The notes under the pieces: generated by a model
Databases searched by the model: none
What the model was told of the DNA's origin: nothing
The model's input: only the letters and a program-made list of their open reading frames with translations
Position numbers and translations under genes: made by a program
DNA from: Maribellus sp. CM-23
GTDB taxonomy: Bacteria > Bacteroidota > Bacteroidia > Bacteroidales > Prolixibacteraceae
Length of the DNA stretch: 64,000 nt
Direction of reading: 5' to 3'
Assembly (NCBI RefSeq): GCF_021354595.1
Contig: NZ_JADWYJ010000005.1
Coordinates: 1 to 64,000, forward strand
Shown here: in pieces, positions 52,839 to 62,537 of the stretch
Layout of the letters: each line of letters begins with the position of its first letter
How positions within the stretch are numbered: the first letter of the stretch is position 1

Positions 52839-53906
52839 ATGAAAAGAAGGCAAATATGGTTCCGGTTGTGGGTGGTCTTTTTGATTCATCTGGTCATTAA
52901 AAGTTTTGATCTCTCGTTTCCGAACGGACCCTTTGAAATCTCTTTGCGCAGCCTGGTGTTTTCGCTGTTCTTTTTGATATATGGGATGGGTATTTGGTAC
53001 GGTGCCGACCGTGCTAACCATTTTTTTCAACGCCTGGTCGGGAAGCAAAGCAACGAAAGAAAAAGAATCGCTCTGCTTACCTTATTGCACGCTGTTTTCG
53101 GATTTGTTTTATTGCTTTCATTTAACCATTTGTACAGGCTTGGCGACATTGAATTGTTCAACAACGGTGAAGTGTGGGAAAGCGTGTTGTTTTTTAACCC
53201 GGAGCTGACGGTTTCTCTTTTGTGCATTTACCTGATTGTGGTGGGCTTTGATGGCTATTTTCAAACCCAGAAACGCCTGCAGGAACAATTGCTGCGGGCC
53301 AAAGAACTGGAAAAGGAAAACATTCTGGCACAGTACAAAGCGCTGAAAGCACAGATAGAACCACATTTTTTGTTTAACAGCCTGAGTGTGTTGTCCTCGC
53401 TGGTTTATGAGGATGCTGATCTTTCGGCTGATTTTATTGTGAAAATGTCGAAAACGCTTCGCTACATTATCGAGAAGAATGAGTTTCACCTGGTAACGCT
53501 TTCCGAAGAATTGGAGTTTTTAAAGGCCTATTTTTTTCTGATTAAAATACGGTTGGGAGAAGGAGTTTTTTTGGATGTTGAACTTGAGAAGAAGTTTGTT
53601 GAATCCACTTTTATTCCTCCTGTTACTCTGCAGTTATTGGTCGAAAATGCAGTGGTTCACAACAAATACAATCCGAACGATCCTTTAAGAATATCGATTC
53701 GGAAGGAGGGAAATCACATGATTGTATGTAATAACCTGAACCTACGTAATGACAAGGAAACATCTACCCAAACAGGACTGAAAAACCTGTCGCGGAGGTA
53801 CGAGCTGCTGTGTGGTCAGAATGTGGAAGCCGAAGCAACTGCCAATGAATTTGTGGTCAGAATTCCGGTTTTAAATACTACCGATTATGAACGTTTTAAT
53901 ATTTGA
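52839..53906 (+). CDS. LytS-type sensor histidine kinase
   Basis: The frame is open from 52755, but the ATG at 52839 follows the previous stop by 7 bases and is preferred (355 residues). Four membrane helices occupy about 5-150, with no large periplasmic domain. The HisKA-like His_kinase motif is KAQIEPHFLFNSLSVLSSL (His about 182), followed by VENAVVHNKY (N box) and a GLKNLSRRYELL G-box-like segment. This is the LytS/YehU type that phosphorylates a LytTR regulator. The regulator gene overlaps its end by 20 bases, so the two form a pair. The signal may be a membrane or lipid change, which fits the upstream lipid genes; that is inference. Confidence 0.9.
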   Translation: MKRRQIWFRLWVVFLIHLVIKSFDLSFPNGPFEISLRSLVFSLFFLIYGMGIWYGADRANHFFQRLVGKQSNERKRIALLTLLHAVFGFVLLLSFNHLYRLGDIELFNNGEVWESVLFFNPELTVSLLCIYLIVVGFDGYFQTQKRLQEQLLRAKELEKENILAQYKALKAQIEPHFLFNSLSVLSSLVYEDADLSADFIVKMSKTLRYIIEKNEFHLVTLSEELEFLKAYFFLIKIRLGEGVFLDVELEKKFVESTFIPPVTLQLLVENAVVHNKYNPNDPLRISIRKEGNHMIVCNNLNLRNDKETSTQTGLKNLSRRYELLCGQNVEAEATANEFVVRIPVLNTTDYERFNI

Positions 53907-54642
53907 AGACGAAAACCATACCGCGCGGCGTTTGGTGCAGCTCTTAAAAAAGTATGACCCGGAAATTAATGTGCTCGACATAATAAGTTCTGTAAAGGAC
54001 GGGGTAGAGTGGTACCGCAATAACCCGGCTCCGGATCTCGTTTTTCAGGATATTTTGCTAAACGACGGAAACTGCTTTGATATTTTTGAGCAGGTGAAAG
54101 TAAATGCGCCACTGATTTTTACCACGGCTTACAACGAGTTTGCACTTCGCTCGTTTCAGGTAAACAGCATCGATTATGTGCTGAAACCCTACGATTTCGA
54201 AGACATTAAGGCAGCACTGGATAAGTTTAACCAGTTCAGGGAAATGTTTCTGGTTCCTGAAAATGAGCTGTTAAAAAAGATTCTTTTTTCGGAGCGCCCC
54301 GGGGTTAAAAAGCGTTTCCTGGTAAAAGTAGGAGACCGTTACCGGTCGGTAAAGAGTGAGGAAATTGCCTGGTTGATTTACGACGACGGACTGACTTTTG
54401 CCGTTACTTTCGGGAATGCCCGTTTCCCGGTAAATTTTTCGATCGATCAGCTTTCTGCCTTGCTGGATAATGACCTGTTTTTCCAGGTAAACCGGAAATA
54501 CATCATCAACATTGAGAGCATAAAAAACATACATACCTGGTTTAACAGCCGGCTAAAATTGGACATTGCCCCTAAACCTGCGGAGGACATAATTGTAAGC
54601 CGCGAACGTGTCCGTGATTTTAAGCTTTGGCTCGACAAATAA
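53887..54642 (+). CDS. LytTR-type response regulator
   Basis: The 251-residue protein has a receiver domain (1-120) with acidic D8 and E9 near the start, the phosphoacceptor Asp in PDLVFQDILLNDG (about 55), and the conserved Lys in DYVLKPYD (about 100). A LytTR DNA-binding domain follows (about 145-250; FLVKVGDRYRSVKSEEIAWL, FQVNRKYIINIESIKNI, VSRERVRDFKLWL). It is cotranscribed with the LytS-type kinase, overlapping it by 20 bases, and probably controls this cluster or envelope genes. No terminator hairpin is evident before the convergent gene that ends at 54657. Confidence 0.92.
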   Translation: MNVLIFEDENHTARRLVQLLKKYDPEINVLDIISSVKDGVEWYRNNPAPDLVFQDILLNDGNCFDIFEQVKVNAPLIFTTAYNEFALRSFQVNSIDYVLKPYDFEDIKAALDKFNQFREMFLVPENELLKKILFSERPGVKKRFLVKVGDRYRSVKSEEIAWLIYDDGLTFAVTFGNARFPVNFSIDQLSALLDNDLFFQVNRKYIINIESIKNIHTWFNSRLKLDIAPKPAEDIIVSRERVRDFKLWLDK

Positions 54643-54656
54643 AACGGGGATATTTT

Positions 54657-57563
54657 CTAAATGCTCAAAATGGTATCGGTAAGACTCACGTCGTGCTCAA
54701 GATTCATTTTTTTACGCAGGCGGTAGCGGTGGTTTTCCACCCCGCGAACCGATATTCCCAACAGGGGGGCAATTTCCTTCGACGACAAATTCATGCGTAA
54801 GTAGGCGCAAAGCTGCAGGTCGCTTGATGTCAGATCCGGATACTGCTCCTTCATTTTATTGAAAAACTGTTCGTGAGCACGCTCAAAGTTGTTTTCAAAT
54901 ATTTTCCAGTCATCCTGGCTCGAAATATTCTCGTCAATTTTATTGTTCAAATAATTGTAGTACTTATCCGGATAGCGCGACCCCAGCTCTGTTTTTTGCC
55001 GGTTGATGATGTTTTTAAGATCAAGCAGAAATTCGTTCTTTTTAATAATGGACATGGTTGAACTGGCCAGCTCTTTACTTTTATGTTGTACCTCGCTTCG
55101 CAGTTTCTCATTTCGCAACCTGATTAACTCTTTTTCCCGGGCTTCGCTTTGCATCTGTTCTTTCTTCCGCGTTTGCCTGATTCCCCAACTTCTGAAAATA
55201 AGAAGCGCAGAGATCATCAGAATAATGTAGACGAAGATGGCTCCGCGGGAAGCTGTTAAGGGTGGTTTTACTTCAAACGAAAACGTGTAGGTTTTACTTT
55301 CGTTACCCCAAAGGTCCACTGCTTTTACCAGCAGCTGATAACTCCCTTTGGGTAACCTTTCGAAGTTGAACTCGGGAGTGTTGGTTTTCTCCGACCATTC
55401 AAGTTGCAATCCTTGCAGGTAGTATTGATACGATACCGGAAGTTCGTTCAGCAAAGGAAATGAAACCCTGAATGATACGTTGTTAAAAGTGTGCCTGATT
55501 TTTATATCGGAGGTATCCAGCGGCAGTAGGAAAGTTCTGTCGCGGTTGTTACTTAGCTGAATTTCCCGGATGGTGGGTGCATAGTTTTTAATAAGGTTTT
55601 CAGTCGGATTGGCAACGGACGCATCCAGATAAGCTATTCCGTTTTGCAGGCATAAAATAGCTGCATATTCCGAAAGTGGAAGAATATTTTCAAAGCCTTC
55701 TACCAGCATTGGGTTGTTAAAGAGCGAGGTCGGAAACTCGCGGATTTGTTTCACGCTGTCCTGAAAAATGAAAAACAAGCCGATCTTCTCCTTGCTGATA
55801 AACCAGTAATGGTGGTTGGGAGCTTCTATGATCCGGTGCGCTTTGGCATATTCGCCCAAAGCCGTATTTAACGATTGATAGGCAATGATAGTATCCTTTA
55901 GGTCATCGTATGTAAAAAGCTGGTCGCCGGTGGTAAAGACCACGCGGTTTTCCACCTGGAATACATGTATTCCAAAGTCTTTGTTAAAGATGTCTTTCCC
56001 GTATTCTTTTATGCCCAGAATTGTTCGTCTGTCATCGTCAATGGTAAGCTTGTAAATATCACGGTGCATGTGGCTGGCCCAAAGGTTTCCAAAATGATCA
56101 AATTCAATGTACCGGATTAAGTCGGTAAAACCTGTGATCCGGTTTCGGAACTTTATGCCATTCTCTGTTTTCTCGAATACGATAATGCTGTTGTAGGTCG
56201 ATTGAAGCAAGAGGTTCGGATGAAACGGATCCTGTACAAAATTAAAGGCTCCCGATTCTGAAGAGAGTTGAACCCAATCTTCTCCGTTTAAAACATAGGT
56301 TCCCTGGTTGTGCCCCACCAAAAGTTGGTTGTCAAATATTTTCAGGTTCCAAATCTGGTCCTGCGATTCTGGTACCAGTGTGATTTCTGGGCTGTCGATG
56401 TCAATGTTCTTTGCAAAAAGTCCCTGGTTGGTTCCCAGGTATAACTTATCGTTGAAAATAGCAGTGGAATATATGGCGCCGGTTCCGGGTAGTTTTTCAA
56501 TTACAAATCCCTGGTTTTCATTTTCAGTCAGATATCCAATGCCAACGTCAAGCGCCAGCCAAATGTTGTTCCACTCATCGGTTTCTACGCCCAGAATGGT
56601 ATTGCTGAGTAGCCCGTTTTGTGTGTTGGCATGCATTAAACGTTCACCATCCGCACTAAATACCGAAATCCCATCTACCAATGTTCCGATAGCAATTTTG
56701 TTGTCGTTTAAAACGCAAGCCCTGTTTAATTCACTCTGAATATAATAATCTGTCCATGGTGCATTCCAGGTGTTGAGCGCTTGTCCGTCCCACAGGAATA
56801 TTCCATGGGTGGCGGTGCCAATCAGAATTTGATGCTGTTTATAGGGAAGCAGGAATTTGATGTTTTTATCTATTAGCGTCTCATCCTCGATAAACGCGTT
56901 GAATTTACCGTCTTTCAATTCAAAAATACCTCTGTCTCTTATGGCCACCAATACCTTATCATTCACCTTGTTCATTACGTGAATGTGGCCTGAAAGATCG
57001 ATGGATGTGATCGAGTCGGCATGGTAACAAAAAATCCGGGGGAAGGCCTGAAAATAGACATAGTCATCCTGAACGGCAATGTTCCAGAACTCGATGTTGT
57101 CGAGGAAATACTTTTCGGCAATTGGTGTCAATGATGTATAGTTCAACTTGCCGTACTTATCAGTTTTCCAGTAGCCCAACTCTTCGTAGCCTCCTGTGTA
57201 AATAATCGAGTCGCGACTAACTTCAACCGATCGTAAAATGGTTTCGTTGGGTAAACTGTTTAGTTCCCAGTTGGTACCGTCGAATGCTAATAGTCCTGTA
57301 TGATTGGCAAAATATATTTGCCCGTTCCTGGCTGTGCTTACACTCCAGTTTTGGCGTGCGCCGCCGTAAACCGATTGGTCAAACGAAAGAACTCCTTCGT
57401 GTTCTCCCAAAACCGTTAGGGGCTGGACGGATAAAAGCAGAAACGTGACACACGAAAGAAAGACGTAAAGCGCTTCAAAGGATTTTTCCCCCGGAACGAG
57501 GCCGGTATTTCTCCCATTCAGGCTTTTATCGTTTGAGGAGAAAAAAGAATCTGTTCCGCACAT
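54657..57563 (-). CDS. Membrane-spanning one-component regulator with propellers, Y_Y_Y and LuxR-type HTH
   Basis: The 968-residue protein has a leader or anchor helix (about 31-52) and periplasmic beta-propeller repeats of the hybrid-two-component kind (about 60-690; NGQIYFANHTGLLAFDG, NNIWLALDVGIGYL). A Y_Y_Y domain follows (about 690-760; LEWSEKTNTPEFNFERLPKG in part), then a membrane helix (GAIFVYIILMISALLIF, about 770-788), a charged coiled coil, and a C-terminal LuxR-like HTH (SSKEIAPLLGISVRGVENH, about 930-950). No histidine kinase or receiver domain is present, so ligand sensing outside would act directly on a DNA-binding domain inside. It is divergent from the SusC-SusD PUL at 57881 and is its likely regulator. 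Confidence 0.88.
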   Translation of the reverse strand: MCGTDSFFSSNDKSLNGRNTGLVPGEKSFEALYVFLSCVTFLLLSVQPLTVLGEHEGVLSFDQSVYGGARQNWSVSTARNGQIYFANHTGLLAFDGTNWELNSLPNETILRSVEVSRDSIIYTGGYEELGYWKTDKYGKLNYTSLTPIAEKYFLDNIEFWNIAVQDDYVYFQAFPRIFCYHADSITSIDLSGHIHVMNKVNDKVLVAIRDRGIFELKDGKFNAFIEDETLIDKNIKFLLPYKQHQILIGTATHGIFLWDGQALNTWNAPWTDYYIQSELNRACVLNDNKIAIGTLVDGISVFSADGERLMHANTQNGLLSNTILGVETDEWNNIWLALDVGIGYLTENENQGFVIEKLPGTGAIYSTAIFNDKLYLGTNQGLFAKNIDIDSPEITLVPESQDQIWNLKIFDNQLLVGHNQGTYVLNGEDWVQLSSESGAFNFVQDPFHPNLLLQSTYNSIIVFEKTENGIKFRNRITGFTDLIRYIEFDHFGNLWASHMHRDIYKLTIDDDRRTILGIKEYGKDIFNKDFGIHVFQVENRVVFTTGDQLFTYDDLKDTIIAYQSLNTALGEYAKAHRIIEAPNHHYWFISKEKIGLFFIFQDSVKQIREFPTSLFNNPMLVEGFENILPLSEYAAILCLQNGIAYLDASVANPTENLIKNYAPTIREIQLSNNRDRTFLLPLDTSDIKIRHTFNNVSFRVSFPLLNELPVSYQYYLQGLQLEWSEKTNTPEFNFERLPKGSYQLLVKAVDLWGNESKTYTFSFEVKPPLTASRGAIFVYIILMISALLIFRSWGIRQTRKKEQMQSEAREKELIRLRNEKLRSEVQHKSKELASSTMSIIKKNEFLLDLKNIINRQKTELGSRYPDKYYNYLNNKIDENISSQDDWKIFENNFERAHEQFFNKMKEQYPDLTSSDLQLCAYLRMNLSSKEIAPLLGISVRGVENHRYRLRKKMNLEHDVSLTDTILSI

Positions 57564-57880
57564 GTTTTCTGTCTGATGTTGTCCCTAATCCGGGCGTAAT
57601 ATTAAGTATAATTTGGTTGTTAAAGGCATTTATTTCCCCTCAAAGTAGGAATTTGTGTTGTTTATCATACGTTTTTAATTCCCCGAAATGAGAGGCGAGG
57701 TTAGGGATTAAATAAATGTAACATAGTTGTTTATGCAGGCGTAGTTTTATTAGGATGAGGTAATGATGAGGTGAAAATTGAGCTTCACTTTTGTCAGAGT
57801 ATGGAAAGTGTATCCAAAAATCCGTTATTGCATTTGATCTGTCATATTTTTGGGTTCAAACTAATTCAAATTTTATAGTT
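57564..57880. other. 317-bp divergent intergenic region with PUL 2 promoter
   Basis: No gene is seen here. The region separates the one-component regulator (minus) from the SusC gene (plus). An imperfect AT-rich dyad (TTTAATTCCC near 57674 and GGGATTAAAT near 57703) could be an operator for the regulator. The plus-strand promoter candidate is listed separately. Confidence 0.45.
57845..57852 (+). promoter_or_regulatory. Candidate Bacteroidota -7 element of PUL 2 susC
   Basis: TATTTTTG fits TAnnTTTG exactly and lies 28 bases before the chosen ATG at 57881. A TTG about 17 bases upstream is a poor -33 box. The position is plausible but unproven. Confidence 0.4.
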
Positions 57881-60800
57881 ATGCGAAAACCATTATTCAT
57901 TTTAATCCTTCTGTTTTCGTTTACAACCTTGTTCGCCCAGGAAAGACTTTCGATTTCGGGGAAGGTTGTTGATGATACAGGATTAGCGCTACCGGGTGTA
58001 TCGGTATTGGAAAAAGGAACCACCAATGGTACTGTAACCGATATCGATGGTAACTATACGTTACAAGTCTTTACAGGAGCAAAAGTAATATTCAGTTTTA
58101 TCGGATTTCTTCCACAGGAATTTGCTGTCACTCAGTCCACGGTTATTAACCTGGAAATGAAAGAGGATGTTATCGGACTGGAAGAAGTGGTTGTAGTTGG
58201 ATATGGGGAAGTGAAAGTAAAAGATCTTACGTCTTCTATTTCTACAATTGAATCTGAAGATATCCTGAAGTCTCCATCTTCCGATGCCATGCAGGCTTTG
58301 CAAGGAAAGGTAGCAGGGCTACAAGTCGTAAGTAGCGGAGCTCCTGGAGGGTCACCAACTATCCGGGTAAGGGGAGTTGGGTCTTATCCTGGCATTGGGG
58401 ATACTAACCCGCTATACGTAGTTGATGGAATGTTTGCCGACAATATTGGTTGGCTAAATCCATCAGACATTGCCTCTATATCGGTACTGAAGGATGCCTC
58501 TGCAGCTGCTATTTATGGTGTTGAGGCGGCAAACGGAGTTATACTGATTGAAACAAAATCGGGAAAGAAAAATCAAAAATCAGAAATAACCTACGATGGT
58601 TATTACGGTATTCAGGTGGCCCAGAATATGGTAAAAATGGCCAATTCAGAGCAATACACTGCGATGGCACGAGAAGCAGGTACAGAGGACAATGTAAGCT
58701 ACAAGCTTGTTTTAAATGCTATGCAACGTTACGGAAGAAGTCGGCTTAATCCAAATGTACCCGACGTTAACACTGACTGGTACGATGAAATTTTACGGTT
58801 AGGCAACAAGCAAAATCACAGTTTAAATGTCTCAGGAGGAAACCAGCAAGCCTCTTATGCAGTAGGCGCAAACTATTTTTCTGAAAAAGGTATTCTGGAC
58901 ATGAAGAACGATTATGAAAGATTTAATCTTCGCACTAAAATTGATTTTGATGCTACAGACTGGTTTGCAATTGGGGGAAGTTTATTGTTCAGTAATTCGC
59001 TGAATTATTCTCCAGACAATTCAGCATGGAGTCGTGCTTACTGGGCAGTACCGATTCTCCCGGTTTACGATGAATTGAATACTGACGCATGGCCTACTAA
59101 TTATAGTGACTCACAGGTGTTAGGATATCGTGGCTCGCAAAATCCTTTTACAAGCATGGATTTTTCTAACGATCAGAGGAAAAGTAGAAAGGTTCTGGCG
59201 AACTTTTACGTTCAGTTGGAACTGATTCCTGAAAAACTTTCGTTTAAAACCTCTTATAATTCAACTTTTACAAATGCCGCAGAGCGGAATGTGCGTTTGC
59301 CCTATTATATTACTGAAGACTATCAGCGTCAAGTTGAGGACGCTTCTATTTCGAAGGTTTCAGAGACATGGTTCAAGCAGATCTGGAACAATGTATTGAC
59401 ATACAATGATTCTTTTGGTAATCATAATCTAACTGCAATGGTCGGAAGCGAATACAGGGACGATGCCTGGGATAAGTTATTTATGAAAGGCCTTGAGTTT
59501 CCTTATGACAACGAATCTTCGTGGTTTGTCGATCAGGCACAGAATGTTGTTATTGAGGAGAATGGAAGTAGAGTTACTTCAGATAGTGGCTCAAGGTACT
59601 ACGGGCTATCTTATTTTGGTCGTGTTTCCTATAATTACAACAATCGTTATCTGCTTTATGGTACTTTTCGTGCTGATGGAACTTCTAAATACCAGGAAAA
59701 ATGGGGATATTTTCCAACAGTGGGCGCCGGATGGGTTCTTTCTGAAGAAGACTTCATGAGTGATATAAATTGGTTAGATTACTTAAAATTAAGGGCAAGC
59801 TGGGGTAAACTGGGGAACAATAGTGTTCCTGCAAGTGACGGAGCAAGTACTACCAATAATGTTACTGTTGCCATCGGTGATCAATTACTAAGCGGTACTT
59901 CTACAAGCAGTAACTTTTCGTATCTTAAATGGGAAGTGACGGAGGAAACTAACTTCGGGTTAACCGCCAACCTTTTCGACAATAGGCTTTCGGTTGATGC
60001 AGATTATTTTACCAGAGATACAGAGAATGCCGTTATTTCAATTCAGGTTCCATTGATAGGCCAGACCGTTCGACGCAGTTTAGGTGTGATTCGAAATTCA
60101 GGCTTTGAACTTGGATTAAATTGGTCGAACCAGGTGTCGAAAGATTTCAGTTACAATTTGGGCGTAAATATATCGACCTTAAATAATAAGGTACTGGATT
60201 TATATGGACAGGAATATATTGATGGAGGTTCTGCCGAGTTCCGTCAGCGTACAATAGTTGGTGATCCCTTGCTTGCATTCTTTGGATGGGAAACTGATGG
60301 TATTTACCAATCATGGGATGAAATTAATGCAGATCCTGTTGCAGTTGAAAACGGGTTGGAGCCTGGTGATTTCAGGTACAAGGACCAACAAGCAGAAGGA
60401 GAAGAAGGATATGGTATTATTGACGGAGAAGATCGCGTTGTATTAGGGTCCTATCTTCCTTCATTCACTTATGGGGCCAATTTGGGCATTCAGTATAAAA
60501 ACTTTGAGTTTTCGGCCAGCATTTTCGGGCAAAACGGAAACAAGATACTAAATCGCCGGAGAGGTGAGGTGATTTGGACTTCTGACCTGAATATGGACGC
60601 TGATTTAGCTATCAATCGTACTCAAATTGAGCTGGATAGTGATAATAACGTCGTAAGTGTAATTAAGCCAGGAAAGTACCCTTCATCAAAGGCTCTCCGG
60701 AAGGGGTGGAACCAAAGAATGAGTGATTACCTGGTTGAAGATGGTTCTTTCTTCAGAATTCAAAACATTCAGTTGGCATACAATCTAAGGAATCAACAAT

Positions 60801-60964
60801 GGTTTGGTGCCAGTTTGCCAGAATGTAAGGTTACACTAACGGCTGAACGTCCTCTCTCCATATTCAAATACAACGGATTTAATCCGGAAATAGAAAATGG
60901 AATTGACAGACAGACATATCCGATACCTGCCGTTTACACTGTAGGATTAAATGTAAAATTCTAA
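57881..60964 (+). CDS. SusC/RagA TonB-dependent outer membrane transporter (PUL 2)
   Basis: The frame is open from 57791, but the ATG at 57881 starts a clean signal peptide (RKPLFILILLFSFTTLFAQ), so it is chosen; the product is 1027 residues. A CarboxypepD_reg-like domain (about 25-100, ISGKVVDDTGLALPGVSVLE) is followed by a TonB-box-like EEVVVVGYG (about 107) and the plug domain (YGVEAANGVILIETKSGK, about 205-222). The barrel ends in VGLNVKF. It imports glycan fragments in partnership with the SusD gene 11 bp downstream. No STN domain is seen. The -7-like element 28 bases upstream fits the chosen start. Confidence 0.95.
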   Translation: MRKPLFILILLFSFTTLFAQERLSISGKVVDDTGLALPGVSVLEKGTTNGTVTDIDGNYTLQVFTGAKVIFSFIGFLPQEFAVTQSTVINLEMKEDVIGLEEVVVVGYGEVKVKDLTSSISTIESEDILKSPSSDAMQALQGKVAGLQVVSSGAPGGSPTIRVRGVGSYPGIGDTNPLYVVDGMFADNIGWLNPSDIASISVLKDASAAAIYGVEAANGVILIETKSGKKNQKSEITYDGYYGIQVAQNMVKMANSEQYTAMAREAGTEDNVSYKLVLNAMQRYGRSRLNPNVPDVNTDWYDEILRLGNKQNHSLNVSGGNQQASYAVGANYFSEKGILDMKNDYERFNLRTKIDFDATDWFAIGGSLLFSNSLNYSPDNSAWSRAYWAVPILPVYDELNTDAWPTNYSDSQVLGYRGSQNPFTSMDFSNDQRKSRKVLANFYVQLELIPEKLSFKTSYNSTFTNAAERNVRLPYYITEDYQRQVEDASISKVSETWFKQIWNNVLTYNDSFGNHNLTAMVGSEYRDDAWDKLFMKGLEFPYDNESSWFVDQAQNVVIEENGSRVTSDSGSRYYGLSYFGRVSYNYNNRYLLYGTFRADGTSKYQEKWGYFPTVGAGWVLSEEDFMSDINWLDYLKLRASWGKLGNNSVPASDGASTTNNVTVAIGDQLLSGTSTSSNFSYLKWEVTEETNFGLTANLFDNRLSVDADYFTRDTENAVISIQVPLIGQTVRRSLGVIRNSGFELGLNWSNQVSKDFSYNLGVNISTLNNKVLDLYGQEYIDGGSAEFRQRTIVGDPLLAFFGWETDGIYQSWDEINADPVAVENGLEPGDFRYKDQQAEGEEGYGIIDGEDRVVLGSYLPSFTYGANLGIQYKNFEFSASIFGQNGNKILNRRRGEVIWTSDLNMDADLAINRTQIELDSDNNVVSVIKPGKYPSSKALRKGWNQRMSDYLVEDGSFFRIQNIQLAYNLRNQQWFGASLPECKVTLTAERPLSIFKYNGFNPEIENGIDRQTYPIPAVYTVGLNVKF

Positions 60965-60975
60965 CCATTAAAAAA

Positions 60976-62517
60976 ATGAAGATGGAAACGATAATAAAAC
61001 TGCTAAGAATAGTGGGCATCATCTTTGCCGCAGCATTGGTAACATCTTGTAACAGTGTTTTGGATGAGCCACCACTCAATACTTCTTTTACCGAAGACGT
61101 TGATTACAGCAACTCAAACAATATGATAATGCCTTTGATAGGTGCTTATGAAGCATTCTACACCAGAGGCTGGGAAGAATTTCCGTTGATGTCTGTCAGA
61201 GGCGATGATGTAAACCATGGTGGTTTAGGTGATCAGCAAGACTTTGCAGAGACAGATAAATTCAATTATAACAAGGATTTCTGGATGTATAACTCAACTT
61301 GGCAGGTACAGTATAACGATATCTTTGCTTGTCATTCAGCAATGGAAGAAATTGATAAGTATTTGCAAAACGGAGCGAATAGCTCACTAGGCAATCAATA
61401 CATCGCGGAAGCAAAAGTGATCAGAGCCTTTTTGCTGTTTAATCTTTCCAGAACCTGGGGTGCCATATTTCTTCCGACAAACTCGGTCCCGACAGATTTA
61501 TTAGTTGCTGAGCCTGTTTCAAAAACAGAGGTGATGCAGCATCTTGCGGATCAAATGGATGAGGCTATTCCTTATCTCCCCGACATGCGTCCTAACCAAC
61601 GTGTTGACTTACCGGGAGGCATAACCAAATATACGGCTCTTGCAATAAAGGCCAGAGCAAACCTGGAGATAGAGAATTATCAGGAAGTGGCCAATGCTAC
61701 TGCTCAAATAATAAATTCAGGACTTTACAAATTGGAGTCCGATTTTTACAACTTATTTAAAATACCGGGTAAGTTAAGTAGTGAGAATATTCTTGAGTTA
61801 CAATATTCTGATTTTGGACAAGGTTCGGGAGACAGAAAAGGTTACACATTTGCTGTTTTTGGACCTCAAGGTGCTTTTTATGAGCCTAAAGTAGCAGGAG
61901 CCGAAGGTGGCTGGGGGTTCTATGAACCTAGTTTGAAATGGATTAAATTCATGCTCGACAGAGGAGAGAAAATCCGTTTACAAACCAGTGTACTGTTTAC
62001 TCCGCGCGGGATAGCCGAGATAAAATCAGACCCTAATTATTCTAATTTGCCTGCGTGGATCTCAAATGAGACTCCTTCGGGGGATATTGTATTGGACTAT
62101 CCACGGGCTATGTTTGCCAGTGGAAAACACTATCTGCCGTCCGATCAATTAATTGAAGGTCGTACTGTTTACGGTTCCAATAATAATTTTCGTTGCATTA
62201 GGTATGCTGAGGTTTTATTAATGTACGCTGAAGCTCTTACTCAAGGGGCAACGCATACGGGAATGACAGCCGATGAAGCTGTGAATGCTGTTAGAAACAG
62301 GGCTGGCCTGACCTCAATTAACGGAGTAACAAATGAGCAGGTTATGGATGAAAAATTCGCAGAACTTGCGATGGAATGGGGTATCCGTTATTATGATATG
62401 ATCCGTCTGGGAAAATTTGACGAGCTAAGCTACGAGGGTAGAATTTTTACCGCAGATAAAGCATTTCTGCCTTATCCGCAGAATCAAGTGGATATTTTGC
62501 CTGGGTTAAAGAATTAA
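60976..62517 (+). CDS. SusD/RagB surface glycan-binding lipoprotein (PUL 2)
   Basis: The 513-residue lipoprotein has its lipobox ending LVTSC25 NSV. SusD signatures include WQVQYNDIFACHSAMEEID near 115-133, AKVIRAFLLFNLSRTWG (about 148-164), and the C-terminal IRYAEVLLMYAEALTQG (about 413) with NAVRNRAGL and WGIRYYDMIRLGKF. It caps the SusC barrel and holds the ligand. It follows susC by 11 bp and precedes the LamG-like lipoprotein gene by 20 bp, so the three genes form one transcript. Confidence 0.94.
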   Translation: MKMETIIKLLRIVGIIFAAALVTSCNSVLDEPPLNTSFTEDVDYSNSNNMIMPLIGAYEAFYTRGWEEFPLMSVRGDDVNHGGLGDQQDFAETDKFNYNKDFWMYNSTWQVQYNDIFACHSAMEEIDKYLQNGANSSLGNQYIAEAKVIRAFLLFNLSRTWGAIFLPTNSVPTDLLVAEPVSKTEVMQHLADQMDEAIPYLPDMRPNQRVDLPGGITKYTALAIKARANLEIENYQEVANATAQIINSGLYKLESDFYNLFKIPGKLSSENILELQYSDFGQGSGDRKGYTFAVFGPQGAFYEPKVAGAEGGWGFYEPSLKWIKFMLDRGEKIRLQTSVLFTPRGIAEIKSDPNYSNLPAWISNETPSGDIVLDYPRAMFASGKHYLPSDQLIEGRTVYGSNNNFRCIRYAEVLLMYAEALTQGATHTGMTADEAVNAVRNRAGLTSINGVTNEQVMDEKFAELAMEWGIRYYDMIRLGKFDELSYEGRIFTADKAFLPYPQNQVDILPGLKN

Positions 62518-62537
62518 ACAGTGAGGACTTTTTAATA

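Noticed and set aside
57791..57880. The extended N-terminus of the PUL 2 SusC frame
   Set aside because: The extra 30 residues precede a complete signal peptide that starts at 57881. The extension also covers the candidate promoter.
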